Source: Paenibacillus brevis
GTDB lineage: Bacteria; Bacillota; Bacilli; Paenibacillales; Paenibacillaceae
Assembly (NCBI RefSeq): GCF_018919145.1
Contig: NZ_JAHLQJ010000009.1
Location: 62,001-126,000, forward strand
Direction: 5' to 3'
Length of the DNA: 64,000 nucleotides
Shown here: positions 27,041 to 36,023 of the stretch, in pieces
How positions within the stretch are numbered: the stretch's first letter is position 1
Layout of the letters: every line of letters begins with the position of its first letter
Program-made: the position numbers and the translations under genes
The notes under the pieces: generated by a model
Seen by the model: only the letters and a program-made list of their open reading frames with translations
Database searches by the model: none
Told to the model about the DNA's origin: nothing

Positions 27041-27070
27041 TTACAAAGGCAGCCAGCATGGTCTATACTG
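27041..27070 (+). promoter_or_regulatory. Putative promoter of the pilus-like locus
   Basis: TTTACA (27041-27046), an 18-bp spacer and TATACT (27065-27070). Transcription from here would run through the hairpin at 27096-27157 before reaching the kinase gene. Confidence 0.55.
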
Positions 27071-27095
27071 GTTCCAAAATTATACAAATGACGCA

Positions 27096-27157
27096 TGGGA
27101 AAGTATCCTTTGTCCGTCCGCAGGTTGCGGATAAGACAGGAGACTTTCCTTTTTTGC
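27096..27157 (+). terminator. Long hairpin with T-tract in the kinase leader
   Basis: Nested pairing: GGGAAAGT with ACTTTCC, TGTC with GACA, and apical TCCGCA with TGCGGA around GGT, followed by TTTTTT. Outer ACGCA/TGCGT may also pair. It could end the upstream methyltransferase transcript or act as an attenuator for the kinase operon. It was not matched to c-di-GMP or other riboswitch cores I know. Confidence 0.75.
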
Positions 27158-27179
27158 GTTCTCAAGGAGGTGAGTATGG

Positions 27180-28706
27180 ATGACTGCTCCGGATTGCGGC
27201 GACGTGGTGGCGGGACGCTATCGCTTATTGAAGCTGCTGGGAGAAGGCGGCATCAGCAAAGTGTTTCTTGCCGCCGATTTGAAGCTGTCCGGAAAGCGAT
27301 GGGCCATCAAGGTCACTGCAGGCGGAGAAGCAGCGGGAGTTGATGCTGAAGAGGAGGCGCATCTTTTAACCGCATTGAATCATCACCGGTTGCCGACCAT
27401 TATAGATTTTGTGGCTGATCCGCTGCTGGGTTGCGATTTTTTAGTTATGGATTACGTGGACGGCAGACATCTTGACCAATATGCAAGCGACCTAAAACAG
27501 CGCCTGACGGCGGAGCGGCTTGCTGTTATCGGAATGCAAATCTGCGAAGGATTATCTTATTTGCATGGGCTTGATCCGCCTATAATTCATCGGGATTTAA
27601 AGCCGTCAAATCTAATGGTTGACGCAAGCGGCGACATTCGATTTATCGATTTCGGCATTTCTCGAAGGTACAGCATCCATCGTGATGAGGATACGGTAAA
27701 GCTCGGCACTATCGGCTTTGCCGCACCGGAGCAGTATGGCGGCAGCCAGAGTGATGCAAGGAGTGATCTGTATTCGCTAGGAGCCGTTTTGCTTTATTTG
27801 GCCACAGAGGGGCAGCATAGCTTCTGGTGTGAAAAGGCGGAGCAACTTATAGGGAGACGGGGATTATCCTCATTGAACCCGGTACTGTCCAAGCTGCTGG
27901 CGCAAGAAAAGGAGGAAAGATACGAATCAGCGGATCAGACCTATTTTGCGTTAAGAAGCATCCTGCAGAACAGCTCGCAGCAGCCATCCTCAGGAAGCGG
28001 AAGAGGGCATCGAAGCAGTGTTGCGGCTAGCATGCATAGGCCGCTAACGATTGCGGTTATGAGTGCTTTTCCCGGAGCAGGCTCTACGCATACTTCGATT
28101 CTGTTAGCTCATACTCTTGCCCAACTGGGCTTTGAGACAGCTGTAATAGAAACTGACAGCAAGGCTTCTGATTTTCGGAAGCTTGCCGCAGCGGCAATCG
28201 AAGAAGGATTGATTGATGAGCAAGCGGAATCGGCACGCGCTTTCAGTCTGGAAGGAGTTGAGTATCTATCTTCACCGTCACGCGCAGAGCGCCTTGAACT
28301 ACTAACAAGTGATAGAGCATGTATTGTATTCGATCAAGGGGAAAGCCGGAGCAAAGAGGAGCTCGAGGAATTTGCCCGTGCAGATCTTGCAATTTGGATC
28401 GAAGGGGCGGGAGTCTGGCGCAGAGCGGAAGCAGAGTTTCATGAGATTTGCCCTGCGGCTGGACGCCGGGGATTAGTATGCGTAATTCCCTTCGCGTCAG
28501 AGAGAACCGTAAAGCGGATGCGAAGGCTGAAGTCGCCTGTCTCCGTATATGCCTTGCCGGCCGAAGATAATCCGTTTCAACCCGGAGTGGAGGCAATCGA
28601 GGCGGCATGCGAATTGCTCAAGCTGATATTCCCGATGATAGGGGAGCCTGTCAAGCGTTCCGGCAGCTTTGCCCGATTAAGACAACGCTGGAAAGGAAGG
28701 ATGTAA
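27180..28706 (+). CDS. Ser/Thr protein kinase fused to a degenerate MinD/ParA-like domain
   Basis: A 508-residue cytoplasmic protein without membrane segments. Residues about 14-265 are a Hanks-type kinase: glycine loop GEGGISKV (21-28), Lys44 in WAIK, HRDLKPSN (137-144), Asp157 in DFG, then GTIGFAAPEQY. After a Ser/Gly/Gln linker, residues about 285-480 resemble a MinD-type domain: IAVMSAFPGAGSTHTS followed by LAHTLAQLGFETAVIE, where the usual Walker Lys is absent. The ATG at 27180 follows CAAGGAGGTGAG. It heads a tight gene string with SAF, TadA and TadB/C-like products, so a control role in pilus assembly is inferred. Confidence 0.8.
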   Translation: MTAPDCGDVVAGRYRLLKLLGEGGISKVFLAADLKLSGKRWAIKVTAGGEAAGVDAEEEAHLLTALNHHRLPTIIDFVADPLLGCDFLVMDYVDGRHLDQYASDLKQRLTAERLAVIGMQICEGLSYLHGLDPPIIHRDLKPSNLMVDASGDIRFIDFGISRRYSIHRDEDTVKLGTIGFAAPEQYGGSQSDARSDLYSLGAVLLYLATEGQHSFWCEKAEQLIGRRGLSSLNPVLSKLLAQEKEERYESADQTYFALRSILQNSSQQPSSGSGRGHRSSVAASMHRPLTIAVMSAFPGAGSTHTSILLAHTLAQLGFETAVIETDSKASDFRKLAAAAIEEGLIDEQAESARAFSLEGVEYLSSPSRAERLELLTSDRACIVFDQGESRSKEELEEFARADLAIWIEGAGVWRRAEAEFHEICPAAGRRGLVCVIPFASERTVKRMRRLKSPVSVYALPAEDNPFQPGVEAIEAACELLKLIFPMIGEPVKRSGSFARLRQRWKGRM

Positions 28707-29614
28707 TGTTTAAGCTGAGACGAAAAACGCGCCATCTGCTTTTTGCGGCAGGCGCAGGGTTCATACTATCTGCTCTTATTGCCGGTTCATTGTGGCTGGC
28801 ATATGCGCAGCAAGTAAGAGAAGCACGGCAAGCTGCCGAGGAAAAATGGAATCAGGAGCTATCTGCGCTGAAGGAGGCTTTGGAGCACAGCACCGTAAAA
28901 GTGTGGGTTCCTTCAAAACCGTTGGAAACCGGTCAAATGATCACGATCGAAGACTTGACGCAGCAAGAGCTGCCTAAAGATCGGATCCCGGACCAATTAC
29001 TTACCTCTTCCGAGGATATAGTCGGCCGTGTCGCCAAGCTGTCTCTTCAAGCGAACATGCCGCTGACGGAAAACCTGCTCTGGGAGAATGAACCTCTCTC
29101 TCATGATTTGAGATACCGGGAGATGGGTTTTATTCAACTTCCCGAAGCCGCCAGCAATGGAAGCATGGTCGATGTGCGTATTCAGTTTCCGACTGGACAA
29201 GATTACATACTGCTTTCGAAAAAGAAGATCAGCGAGCTTCGCGACCAGGATGGGGTTGTGACCATGACTTTGGATGAGAAGGAACTGCTGTCCCTTTCCA
29301 GTGCCATAGTCGATGCGTATCTTCATAAAGCCTCCATTTATGCTTTGCTTTACGTGGAGCCGGGCATTCAGGCTGAGGCCATCCCAACCTATCCGGCTAA
29401 CGAAGCCGTTCTTCAATTGATGAAGAAGGATCCTAATATTGTAAAGCTAGCCGAGCTTGAACTGGCAGCCTCCGCTCGGGCAAGACTGGATGGAGAATTA
29501 GCCGTTCTGGACGGACAGTCATCTGCGGCTTTTGCAGTTAGCTTAGGTTCAACATCCGGGCAACAAAGGATTTCCGACAATGAAGCGCAATTTGTGATGA
29601 GCCCGTCCGATTGA
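28706..29614 (+). CDS. SAF-domain protein, CpaB/RcpC-like
   Basis: A 302-residue protein with an N-terminal membrane anchor (LLFAAGAGFILSALIAGSLW, about 11-30), a short coiled region and an SAF domain: VWVPSKPLETGQMITIEDL, RVAKLSLQANMPLTENLL, then GFIQLPEAASNGSMVDVRI. CpaB-type proteins form part of Tad pilus envelopes. The ATG overlaps the kinase stop (TAATG). The C-terminal third (about 235-302) is Ala/Ser-rich and not assigned. There is no secretin partner, as expected for a monoderm host. Confidence 0.75.
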   Translation: MFKLRRKTRHLLFAAGAGFILSALIAGSLWLAYAQQVREARQAAEEKWNQELSALKEALEHSTVKVWVPSKPLETGQMITIEDLTQQELPKDRIPDQLLTSSEDIVGRVAKLSLQANMPLTENLLWENEPLSHDLRYREMGFIQLPEAASNGSMVDVRIQFPTGQDYILLSKKKISELRDQDGVVTMTLDEKELLSLSSAIVDAYLHKASIYALLYVEPGIQAEAIPTYPANEAVLQLMKKDPNIVKLAELELAASARARLDGELAVLDGQSSAAFAVSLGSTSGQQRISDNEAQFVMSPSD

Positions 29615-29646
29615 TGCATATCGTGCGGGGAGAGGAGAGAAATGGA

Positions 29647-30324
29647 TTGAAGCAATGGCTGTTTATGGGTGGATGCGACAAGCGGGATCTTGTGCTGTAT
29701 ACCTGCAAATTGATGGCGCTTGGCGGAAGCAAGGTGCTGCTGGTGGATTGGACAGACGGACATATGTACCGCTATTTGACTAATACAGGAATAGAAGAGC
29801 TGGCAGTAACCGAGTACAACGGATTTGATATTACCTGGTCACCGGAGGACGCAGAATTAGCAGAGTATAACTATTGTCTGTATGACATAGGAACAGCTAA
29901 TGAATCTATCGATATGCAGTTAGAGGGCGAAGATAGATTGGTCTGGGTAAGTACGCCTGATCATTGTGAGTTAGGCCGAAGTATAGAATGGCTCCATAAT
30001 ATCTGTAAGCAATATCCGCAGTTTCATGGAAGAGAGATTCAGCCAGTCTTCATCAGGGCTTTGGATTCCATCAGGAATCACGATTATACACTTGACTTGC
30101 TTACCGAGCTGCCGCTGGTCTGGAGGGAGAAGATGATCTCGATTCCGTGGAAAGAAGAAAATGAAGAGATTCGCCTTTCCAATGAGCATACCGGCATGAT
30201 TCGGATGAAACGGATATCCAGAGCCTACAAGCAAGCTTTAATAGGACTCGTAAGAGAGCTTACGGGCTGGGCGCACACTGAGGTCTGGAGTGTATTTCGT
30301 CATGCAGAAAGGAGAGGCGCATGA
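29647..30324 (+). CDS. Divergent MinD/TadZ-like protein
   Basis: A 225-residue protein with a P-loop-NTPase-like beginning, KQWLFMGGCDKRDLVLYTC, followed by GSKVLLVDWTDG and YNYCLYDIGTA, which parallel MinD motifs A, A' and the switch region but lack the Walker lysines. It probably no longer binds ATP canonically. The TTG at 29647 is preferred for its GGGGAGAGGAGAG ribosome site; an in-frame ATG at 29614, overlapping the SAF stop, is the alternative. It overlaps the next gene by ATGA. Confidence 0.6.
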   Translation: MKQWLFMGGCDKRDLVLYTCKLMALGGSKVLLVDWTDGHMYRYLTNTGIEELAVTEYNGFDITWSPEDAELAEYNYCLYDIGTANESIDMQLEGEDRLVWVSTPDHCELGRSIEWLHNICKQYPQFHGREIQPVFIRALDSIRNHDYTLDLLTELPLVWREKMISIPWKEENEEIRLSNEHTGMIRMKRISRAYKQALIGLVRELTGWAHTEVWSVFRHAERRGA

Positions 30325-31124
30325 GCCGAGTTCATTTTTGGGATTACGGAGATGGTGGTGCTGCTGACATCGCTGCTGCCATTGCTGTCTACCATAGTTT
30401 AAGACGGCCCGGAAGGGTCCTGCTGCTCAATGAGCATAAAGCAGGGGGAGGCTTGGAGTCCGGCCTGAGGCTTCATGCCGATGGCTTGCAGGACTCCTCC
30501 GGGTTCCAGGTTCGTGAGCATGGTATTGAATCATTGCTCAGATTACAGGCTAATCAAAGGCTGTCTGCGGGTAACTTTAGGGATTATACCTACTCCTTGA
30601 TCGCGGAGAAGCTGGATATCGTATCCGGATTTATTCATGGCAAGATACCTGCTATCGGGCTTTATCGTTTAGCCGAGCAGATTTATGGGCTCACAATTAC
30701 TTATTCGAGCGAGGCTCAGAGCTTGCCCCATTCTGAAATTCGAGTTGCAGTGCTGACACAAAATCGAATGCTGCTGGAGAAATTTTTTGAAGAAAAGGAC
30801 GGAGCAGATCCATCTGACATTCGCTTATCGTACGAGGTATTGGTGCTGAGGGACTTTGACAGGAGCTCGCGCTGGAGCGTGAATAACATCCGGCGCCGGT
30901 ATAAAGCCCGTGTTCCGATCATTGCACTGGATTATTGTACTGCCTTTCGGGATGCGGTTAATCATCGGGACTTATTGAGGTTCATGTACTATCACACCTC
31001 CGAACCGCTTGGCAAAAGGACATCGGGTCCGTTCTTCTCCGGTTTGGAGAGATTGACGGAGCAGATTATGCAGCAAACACCGACTGGCAGAACGCTGTCC
31101 GCCGTTGGCGGAGAGGAGAGATAA
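30321..31124 (+). CDS. Protein of unknown function, possibly a second MinD-like pilus factor
   Basis: A 267-residue soluble protein overlapping the previous gene by four bases. The start SRVHFWDYGDGGAADIAAAIA with GRVLLLNEH has the strand-loop-helix-strand look of a ParA-like fold with a degraded nucleotide loop, and VPIIALDYCTAF could be a late strand. No catalytic motif is certain. Position between a MinD-like gene and the TadA-like ATPase gene suggests a structural or targeting role. Confidence 0.55.
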   Translation: MSRVHFWDYGDGGAADIAAAIAVYHSLRRPGRVLLLNEHKAGGGLESGLRLHADGLQDSSGFQVREHGIESLLRLQANQRLSAGNFRDYTYSLIAEKLDIVSGFIHGKIPAIGLYRLAEQIYGLTITYSSEAQSLPHSEIRVAVLTQNRMLLEKFFEEKDGADPSDIRLSYEVLVLRDFDRSSRWSVNNIRRRYKARVPIIALDYCTAFRDAVNHRDLLRFMYYHTSEPLGKRTSGPFFSGLERLTEQIMQQTPTGRTLSAVGGEER

Positions 31125-31127
31125 CGC

Positions 31128-32966
31128 ATGAGCTTTCATGGCTGGAACACATTGATCCTGGTCTCAATCATTACAGCAGCGCTTGCCTTTTTGTGGTTTA
31201 AAATACGCACATTCAATTCGGCCTCGTCTAGTAACATGCTTGTCCATGATCCATATGTAATTACTGAGCTCATTAAATATGTGAAGCGGGAGCTCCATGA
31301 ATTAAGCCGAAACCCGGAGCGTGAATGGAGCTTGAACGAAGAGGCCTGGGCACGAAGGGTGAGGGTGCGGACAGAGCTGAGACAGGCGCTTAGAGGAGCC
31401 GCATTTGGTGATGTGCAGGACAAGGCCTACGTGAAGTCATTTATTAAAGATTTACTGCTTAATGGTTATGGGATTCAGCCGGATAACATTGACCGGATTA
31501 TTCCCTTTGAAGAGCGCGAGCGATTAAGCGCCCAGGACCAGTTCGAGATCATTCTTTATCTGTATGCGCTGAGGCATGGTGATGGAGCCCTTACGGCATT
31601 AATTGAAGAATATGAGCTGGACAGGCTGAGACATCCTGCTGGCGGGGAACTGGGCGGATATTATGAGATCAATGCGGATGATATTTTCGGCATTTATTAT
31701 CGGGAAGGCCGTCGGCTATTATTTGAAGAGAAGCTGGAACTGGTCGTTCAGCGGATTTATCAGTTGTATAAAGGTTATTCTGTCATTGATGTCATTCGGG
31801 AGCAGCGGATTGATGGCGTGAGCGGCGGGGTGAGCGGAGTAACCGATGCTACGCTAAGAAGTATTTTAGATCAATCGGACACCCCTGACAAAGGGGAGAG
31901 GCTTGATGGCGACGGGTTCCCGGTAACATCGGCTTGGGACAGTGTTTGGATTTTTTATAAGGGGAAAAGTATCCGGATATCGTTCCTGACCTTTGGCAGT
32001 GAGGCCGAGTTAAAGCGTGTGTGTCAAAACATATATAAGTACAATTTGCCCGGACAATTGTCGGAAGCGAATGGCTATAAGGTCAATGAAATGAAGGATG
32101 GTTCCCGTGTCGTTGTGGTGCGGCCGCCATTTGCCGAGACCTGGGCATTCTTTATCCGGAAATTCGATATTCAAAATGCTGCATTGCCAGACTTGATTCC
32201 GGGCAGAAACGCCGTGCTCCCCATTACATTGCTGAAATATTTGATGAAGGGCGGTAGAATTACGGCAATTACGGGAGCGCAGGGCTCGGGCAAGACAACC
32301 TTGTTGATGGCGTTGGTGCGGCATATCGATCCGACCTATACGCTGCGTGTTCAGGAGATGTCCTTCGAGTTGAATTTGCGGCGAATCTATTCCTCGCGGA
32401 ATATTCTCAGCTTTAAAGAGACAAACACAGTCTCAGGACAAGCCGGATTGGATCTTCAGAAGAAGACGGACGGTACTGTACATATCCTCGGAGAGGTGGC
32501 AACCGATGAGGTCGCCTCCTGGATGATTCAGACAGCACAAGTGGCGAGCTTGTTTACCGTATTCACGCATCACGCCAAAACCTTTCGCAATCTAATCGAG
32601 TCCTTACGCAATTCTTTGCTGAAAAGCGGCGTTTTTCGCGATGAGACTATTGCCGAGCAGCAGGTAGCCGATGTCATCGATTTTGATATTCACCTGTGTA
32701 AGGATGCCAAGGGAAATCGGTATATTGAACGGATTACCGAATGCTGCAGAGAGCCTGGCGACGAGGAGAAAGAGAAAGGATTTTCCGGACGGAGGAAGGG
32801 CTACATTGAGCGTACGATTGTGGAATACAGAGAGGGGGCCTATGTCGCTATAGAGCCACTATCTTTGATTAGCCGCACAGAAATGGCGAAGTCCATGCAA
32901 ATTCAGGATGCTGCCTCGTTTCTGGATTTTACCGCTGAGGTCTGGAGGGAGAATATTGGAGCTTAG
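31128..32966 (+). CDS. TadA/CpaF-type secretion ATPase with N-terminal membrane segment
   Basis: A 612-residue VirB11/TadA-superfamily ATPase expected to power pilin assembly or export. Walker A is TGAQGSGKTTLL (about 382-393), then an Asp-box-like MSFELNLRR, Walker B VHILGEVA and HHAKTFRNLIESLRN, the His-box region. Unlike usual TadA, residues about 8-25 form a membrane helix (LILVSIITAALAFLWFKI) and the N-terminal domain is about 370 residues. The ATG at 31128 follows GAGAGGAGAG. Its end overlaps the TadB/C gene. Confidence 0.85.
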   Translation: MSFHGWNTLILVSIITAALAFLWFKIRTFNSASSSNMLVHDPYVITELIKYVKRELHELSRNPEREWSLNEEAWARRVRVRTELRQALRGAAFGDVQDKAYVKSFIKDLLLNGYGIQPDNIDRIIPFEERERLSAQDQFEIILYLYALRHGDGALTALIEEYELDRLRHPAGGELGGYYEINADDIFGIYYREGRRLLFEEKLELVVQRIYQLYKGYSVIDVIREQRIDGVSGGVSGVTDATLRSILDQSDTPDKGERLDGDGFPVTSAWDSVWIFYKGKSIRISFLTFGSEAELKRVCQNIYKYNLPGQLSEANGYKVNEMKDGSRVVVVRPPFAETWAFFIRKFDIQNAALPDLIPGRNAVLPITLLKYLMKGGRITAITGAQGSGKTTLLMALVRHIDPTYTLRVQEMSFELNLRRIYSSRNILSFKETNTVSGQAGLDLQKKTDGTVHILGEVATDEVASWMIQTAQVASLFTVFTHHAKTFRNLIESLRNSLLKSGVFRDETIAEQQVADVIDFDIHLCKDAKGNRYIERITECCREPGDEEKEKGFSGRRKGYIERTIVEYREGAYVAIEPLSLISRTEMAKSMQIQDAASFLDFTAEVWRENIGA

Positions 32967-35034
32967 AGCCGTGCTTTGGCTGGCAGCCGGTGGTTCCTTC
33001 ATCGTCTTCCTGCTCCTCATGATGCTTGGCCGGCACAAGGGAAGGATGGAAGCTGTTGCTGCGGGATCAAGTGAAGAAATGCAATCTCGAGCAGGCTATA
33101 AAGGGCTCTGTCAGCAATTTATGCTGAGATCTTATTCGCTTGCCTTAAAGACGGTGTGGATACGCTATTTGCTGATGAAGGTCCGTACAAGAATGTCGGT
33201 TATCCAAATGTATGAGGAGCGAACACTTCGGATCCAGAGCATGCAAATGCTTTATGTGCTGGCTGGAATAAATACGGCTACGTTAATTGGCTTATTGGTG
33301 ATGAACCCTGGTGTGATCTTCGGCCTTACCTCGCTCATCGTCAGCGCGGTCATTCAAGGGCAGCTGCTGGAACTGAAGGTGAATCGGCTTGAGGTCAAGC
33401 TGCTTGAGGGAATGCTGTCTCTTTTGTCCGGGGTAAGACATGCCTATCAACGTCATGGTATGGCAGCAGACGCAGTTGAAGAAGCGGGGGAAGACGCTGC
33501 TGAACCGGTCCGCCGTCATGCAAGATTCATTCATGATGCGCTAACGGACAGCAAGCCTGAAGAAGCATTGGAGCGCTATTATGAGACTGCCCCTAATCGC
33601 TTTCTGAAGGCATTCGCCGGAATATCCCGATTAATCATGGAGTTTGGGGATCAGAACAAGGGAAAGGGTTCGCTCTATTTGCGCGGACTGGGCAATTTGA
33701 CCGGAGAAATCCAGCTGGATGTGCTTCGCAGAAAAAGATTGGATTATCTGCTGAAAGGATTAAGTTTCATCGCGCTGCTGCCGGTATTCTTTACCCGGCC
33801 GGTCGAACGTTGGGCCATTTCCAGCTTTCCTTTAACAGAACAGTTTTACTTAAGCAAGGCAGGAATTTTCGTGAAGGCAGGCCTTTTGCTCATCGTATTG
33901 CTGAGTACATTGCTGTTGCAGAAGCTGAAGGGCGAGGAGGAGTACGCTACTCGTCACAGGGAAGACAGCATGAGTTGGGAGGCGAAGCTCTATCGGCTTC
34001 AGGGGTTAAGGCAAATCGCGCTTTGTTTTATCCCGTTGCCGGGCTCCCGGGCCCGGATTCATCTCCAGCAGCTATTGAAGGATACCAACCACTCCCAGAG
34101 CTTGGAGCTATTCCAGCTTCGACGAATCTTGGTGTTTATCCTGTGCACGGTGCTCGCAGTGGGCGGGGCATTCAGTATGCACTGGAAAAGCAAACAGTGG
34201 ATCGAGAATGAGGCTCCTGCCGGATACACTTTCTTCGGCTCGCTTTCTTCCCAGGATCGGGAGGCTGCTGAAAGAGCTGTTGGTCTGGACAAGCAGCTTC
34301 TACTCTCCGATGCCTTTCGTTCAGGGACGGATAAAGAGCAGTTAAAGGCTGAGATCATGGAAGCTCTGTCCGAGGGAAACCAAAATAGAGCTGCACTTGA
34401 GCTCGAAGCTGAGGCTGTTTATATCCGGATTATCGATAAACTGAATCGGCTTGATCAGGAGTACTTCAAATGGTGGGAGCTTCCGGCGGCTGCCGGACTC
34501 GGTATGGCCGGTTACTACATGCCGTACTTAATGCTGCTGCTAAAGCGAAGAATCAGGATGATCGACAGGAAGAATGAAGTATATCAGTTTCAGACAATGA
34601 TTTATATTTTGAGGGAATTAGACAGGATTTCGGTAGAAGAGATTTTGGAATGGATGTACAGCTATGCCGTCATCTTCAGACAGCCGCTGCAAAAATGCCT
34701 GCTGCATTTCTCGCATGGATCGGAAGCTGCTCTTCTGGAACTGAAAGAAGAAGCCGGGCTGGAGGAATTTCGCCAGCTTGTAGACAAGCTGATACTGGCC
34801 AACGAGAAAATAACGATTCACGCGGCCTTTGATGATCTGGAGAGCGACATGTCCTTTCAATTTGAACAAAGACGCCTTCAATTTGAAAAGTCTCTGGATA
34901 CGAAGGCTGAGCTGGGGCGGATGTTCGGGTTCGCACCATTGTATTCCCTAATATTCGGATACCTGGTCATCCCGTTGATCTGGATGAGCTTCCGGCAGAT
35001 GGACATCTATTTTGAGCAAATTCAGCACTTATAA
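32956..35034 (+). CDS. TadB/TadC-like inner-membrane platform protein, apparent fusion
   Basis: A 692-residue polytopic protein with membrane segments near 5-25, 97-136 (two), 268-320 (two), 375-395, 500-522 and 655-680. Two soluble helical blocks, about 140-265 and 530-650, look like successive T2SSF (GspF/TadB/C) domains, the second with LRELDRISVEEILEWM. TadB and TadC are usually separate proteins of about 300 residues, so this is probably both joined. TTG at 32956 after GGAGGGA overlaps the TadA stop; an ATG at 32908 lacks a ribosome site. Confidence 0.72.
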   Translation: MELRAVLWLAAGGSFIVFLLLMMLGRHKGRMEAVAAGSSEEMQSRAGYKGLCQQFMLRSYSLALKTVWIRYLLMKVRTRMSVIQMYEERTLRIQSMQMLYVLAGINTATLIGLLVMNPGVIFGLTSLIVSAVIQGQLLELKVNRLEVKLLEGMLSLLSGVRHAYQRHGMAADAVEEAGEDAAEPVRRHARFIHDALTDSKPEEALERYYETAPNRFLKAFAGISRLIMEFGDQNKGKGSLYLRGLGNLTGEIQLDVLRRKRLDYLLKGLSFIALLPVFFTRPVERWAISSFPLTEQFYLSKAGIFVKAGLLLIVLLSTLLLQKLKGEEEYATRHREDSMSWEAKLYRLQGLRQIALCFIPLPGSRARIHLQQLLKDTNHSQSLELFQLRRILVFILCTVLAVGGAFSMHWKSKQWIENEAPAGYTFFGSLSSQDREAAERAVGLDKQLLLSDAFRSGTDKEQLKAEIMEALSEGNQNRAALELEAEAVYIRIIDKLNRLDQEYFKWWELPAAAGLGMAGYYMPYLMLLLKRRIRMIDRKNEVYQFQTMIYILRELDRISVEEILEWMYSYAVIFRQPLQKCLLHFSHGSEAALLELKEEAGLEEFRQLVDKLILANEKITIHAAFDDLESDMSFQFEQRRLQFEKSLDTKAELGRMFGFAPLYSLIFGYLVIPLIWMSFRQMDIYFEQIQHL

Positions 35035-35061
35035 TGTGCTAATTCACAGGAGGTTTTAGTT

Positions 35062-35553
35062 ATGAATAATGCATCTTCCGCTTTAAAAGTAGCCGCGGGT
35101 ATTTTTTTGACAATAGCATTGATTACAATTGTGGTCATTTTATTTGTATCCGCTCAGGAGGCGACCAAAACGGCGCAAAATAATTTCTCCGATATCCAAA
35201 CCGAGCTGTCGCAAGCTTCCTTTACAGTATATGACGATACAACGGTCAGCGGGTCCCAGGTCACCAATGCGCTGCGAAAGTTCAAGGACCGCGCAGAGTT
35301 TGGAATTCAGGTGAAGACGGGAAAAAATGCAGCCGGTGAATGGTATGGGGATATGCTGCGCATCACGGGAACTCTGACGAATGAGCAGTATGGATCTGTT
35401 ATTGGAGCAAGCGGTGCTAACATCAGCAACACCTGGAATGAGAAGCTAAACGAATACGTGAATCCAAGCGGCAAGTTCAAAGCCAAGGTGATTAAAGATA
35501 ATTCAAATGTTGTGCGCGGTCTCGTCTTCACACAAACCACAGTCAGTCCATAA
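35062..35553 (+). CDS. Pilin-like single-pass protein (candidate major subunit)
   Basis: A 163-residue protein: seven short polar residues, a hydrophobic helix (about 8-30) continuing into a long amphipathic helix, then a beta-rich globular part beginning TVSGSQVTNALRKFKDR. This is the shape of a type IV-like pilin, but no class III leader site (Gly before a Glu+5 helix) is visible, so processing is uncertain. It has the best ribosome site of the locus, CAGGAGG at 35048-35054, consistent with high expression. Not assigned to a named family. Confidence 0.65.
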   Translation: MNNASSALKVAAGIFLTIALITIVVILFVSAQEATKTAQNNFSDIQTELSQASFTVYDDTTVSGSQVTNALRKFKDRAEFGIQVKTGKNAAGEWYGDMLRITGTLTNEQYGSVIGASGANISNTWNEKLNEYVNPSGKFKAKVIKDNSNVVRGLVFTQTTVSP

Positions 35554-35566
35554 GAGTCCGGTTGCT

Positions 35567-36013
35567 ATGAATAGTCCGATCAAAGCGTTGCTATGGACAG
35601 GCTCCGGAGCCTCAATCGCTGTCATGGCATTATGGGGTGTCCTGCAGCAGGTGCAAGTACAGGATGCTGTTCTCATACATACCGCAGCCCATATCCAAAA
35701 TCAGGAGCACACCGTTGCCTATGGCAAGGAGACGCTGCCAAGAATCGATAGTTCGGGCATTCCGGGGCCGGGTACATACAGCGGATTGCAGATGCTGTAC
35801 GGAATGCGCGGATGGGCGGCTGAAGGAGCTGAAATCGTGGTCGATGGGGAGGTCATCCAACCGATTTTTCCGGATTTGAATGATCCCGCTGCCTTATACG
35901 ATCAGGATCTTTATCGACTGCTTGGTGTGATTGATTTGTCAGCATCTTATACGGCATCGGTAACTACAGAAAGAGCTGGTGGCCTGATAACAATACAATT
36001 TAAGAGAGATTAG
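35567..36013 (+). CDS. Single-pass minor-pilin-like protein, unknown family
   Basis: A 148-residue protein with a membrane helix at about 7-26 (ALLWTGSGASIAVMALWGVL) and an extracytoplasmic domain containing YSGLQMLYGMRGWAAEG and VDGEVIQPIFPDL. The ATG at 35567 follows only a weak AAGAG, 13 bp after the preceding stop, so translation may depend on the upstream gene. Role inferred only from its position among pilin-like genes. Confidence 0.55.
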   Translation: MNSPIKALLWTGSGASIAVMALWGVLQQVQVQDAVLIHTAAHIQNQEHTVAYGKETLPRIDSSGIPGPGTYSGLQMLYGMRGWAAEGAEIVVDGEVIQPIFPDLNDPAALYDQDLYRLLGVIDLSASYTASVTTERAGGLITIQFKRD

Positions 36014-36023
36014 GGGGAGGAAG

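Noticed and set aside
27071-27179. c-di-GMP riboswitch in the kinase leader
   Set aside because: The hairpin sequence does not show class I or II consensus elements; it is reported only as a leader terminator.
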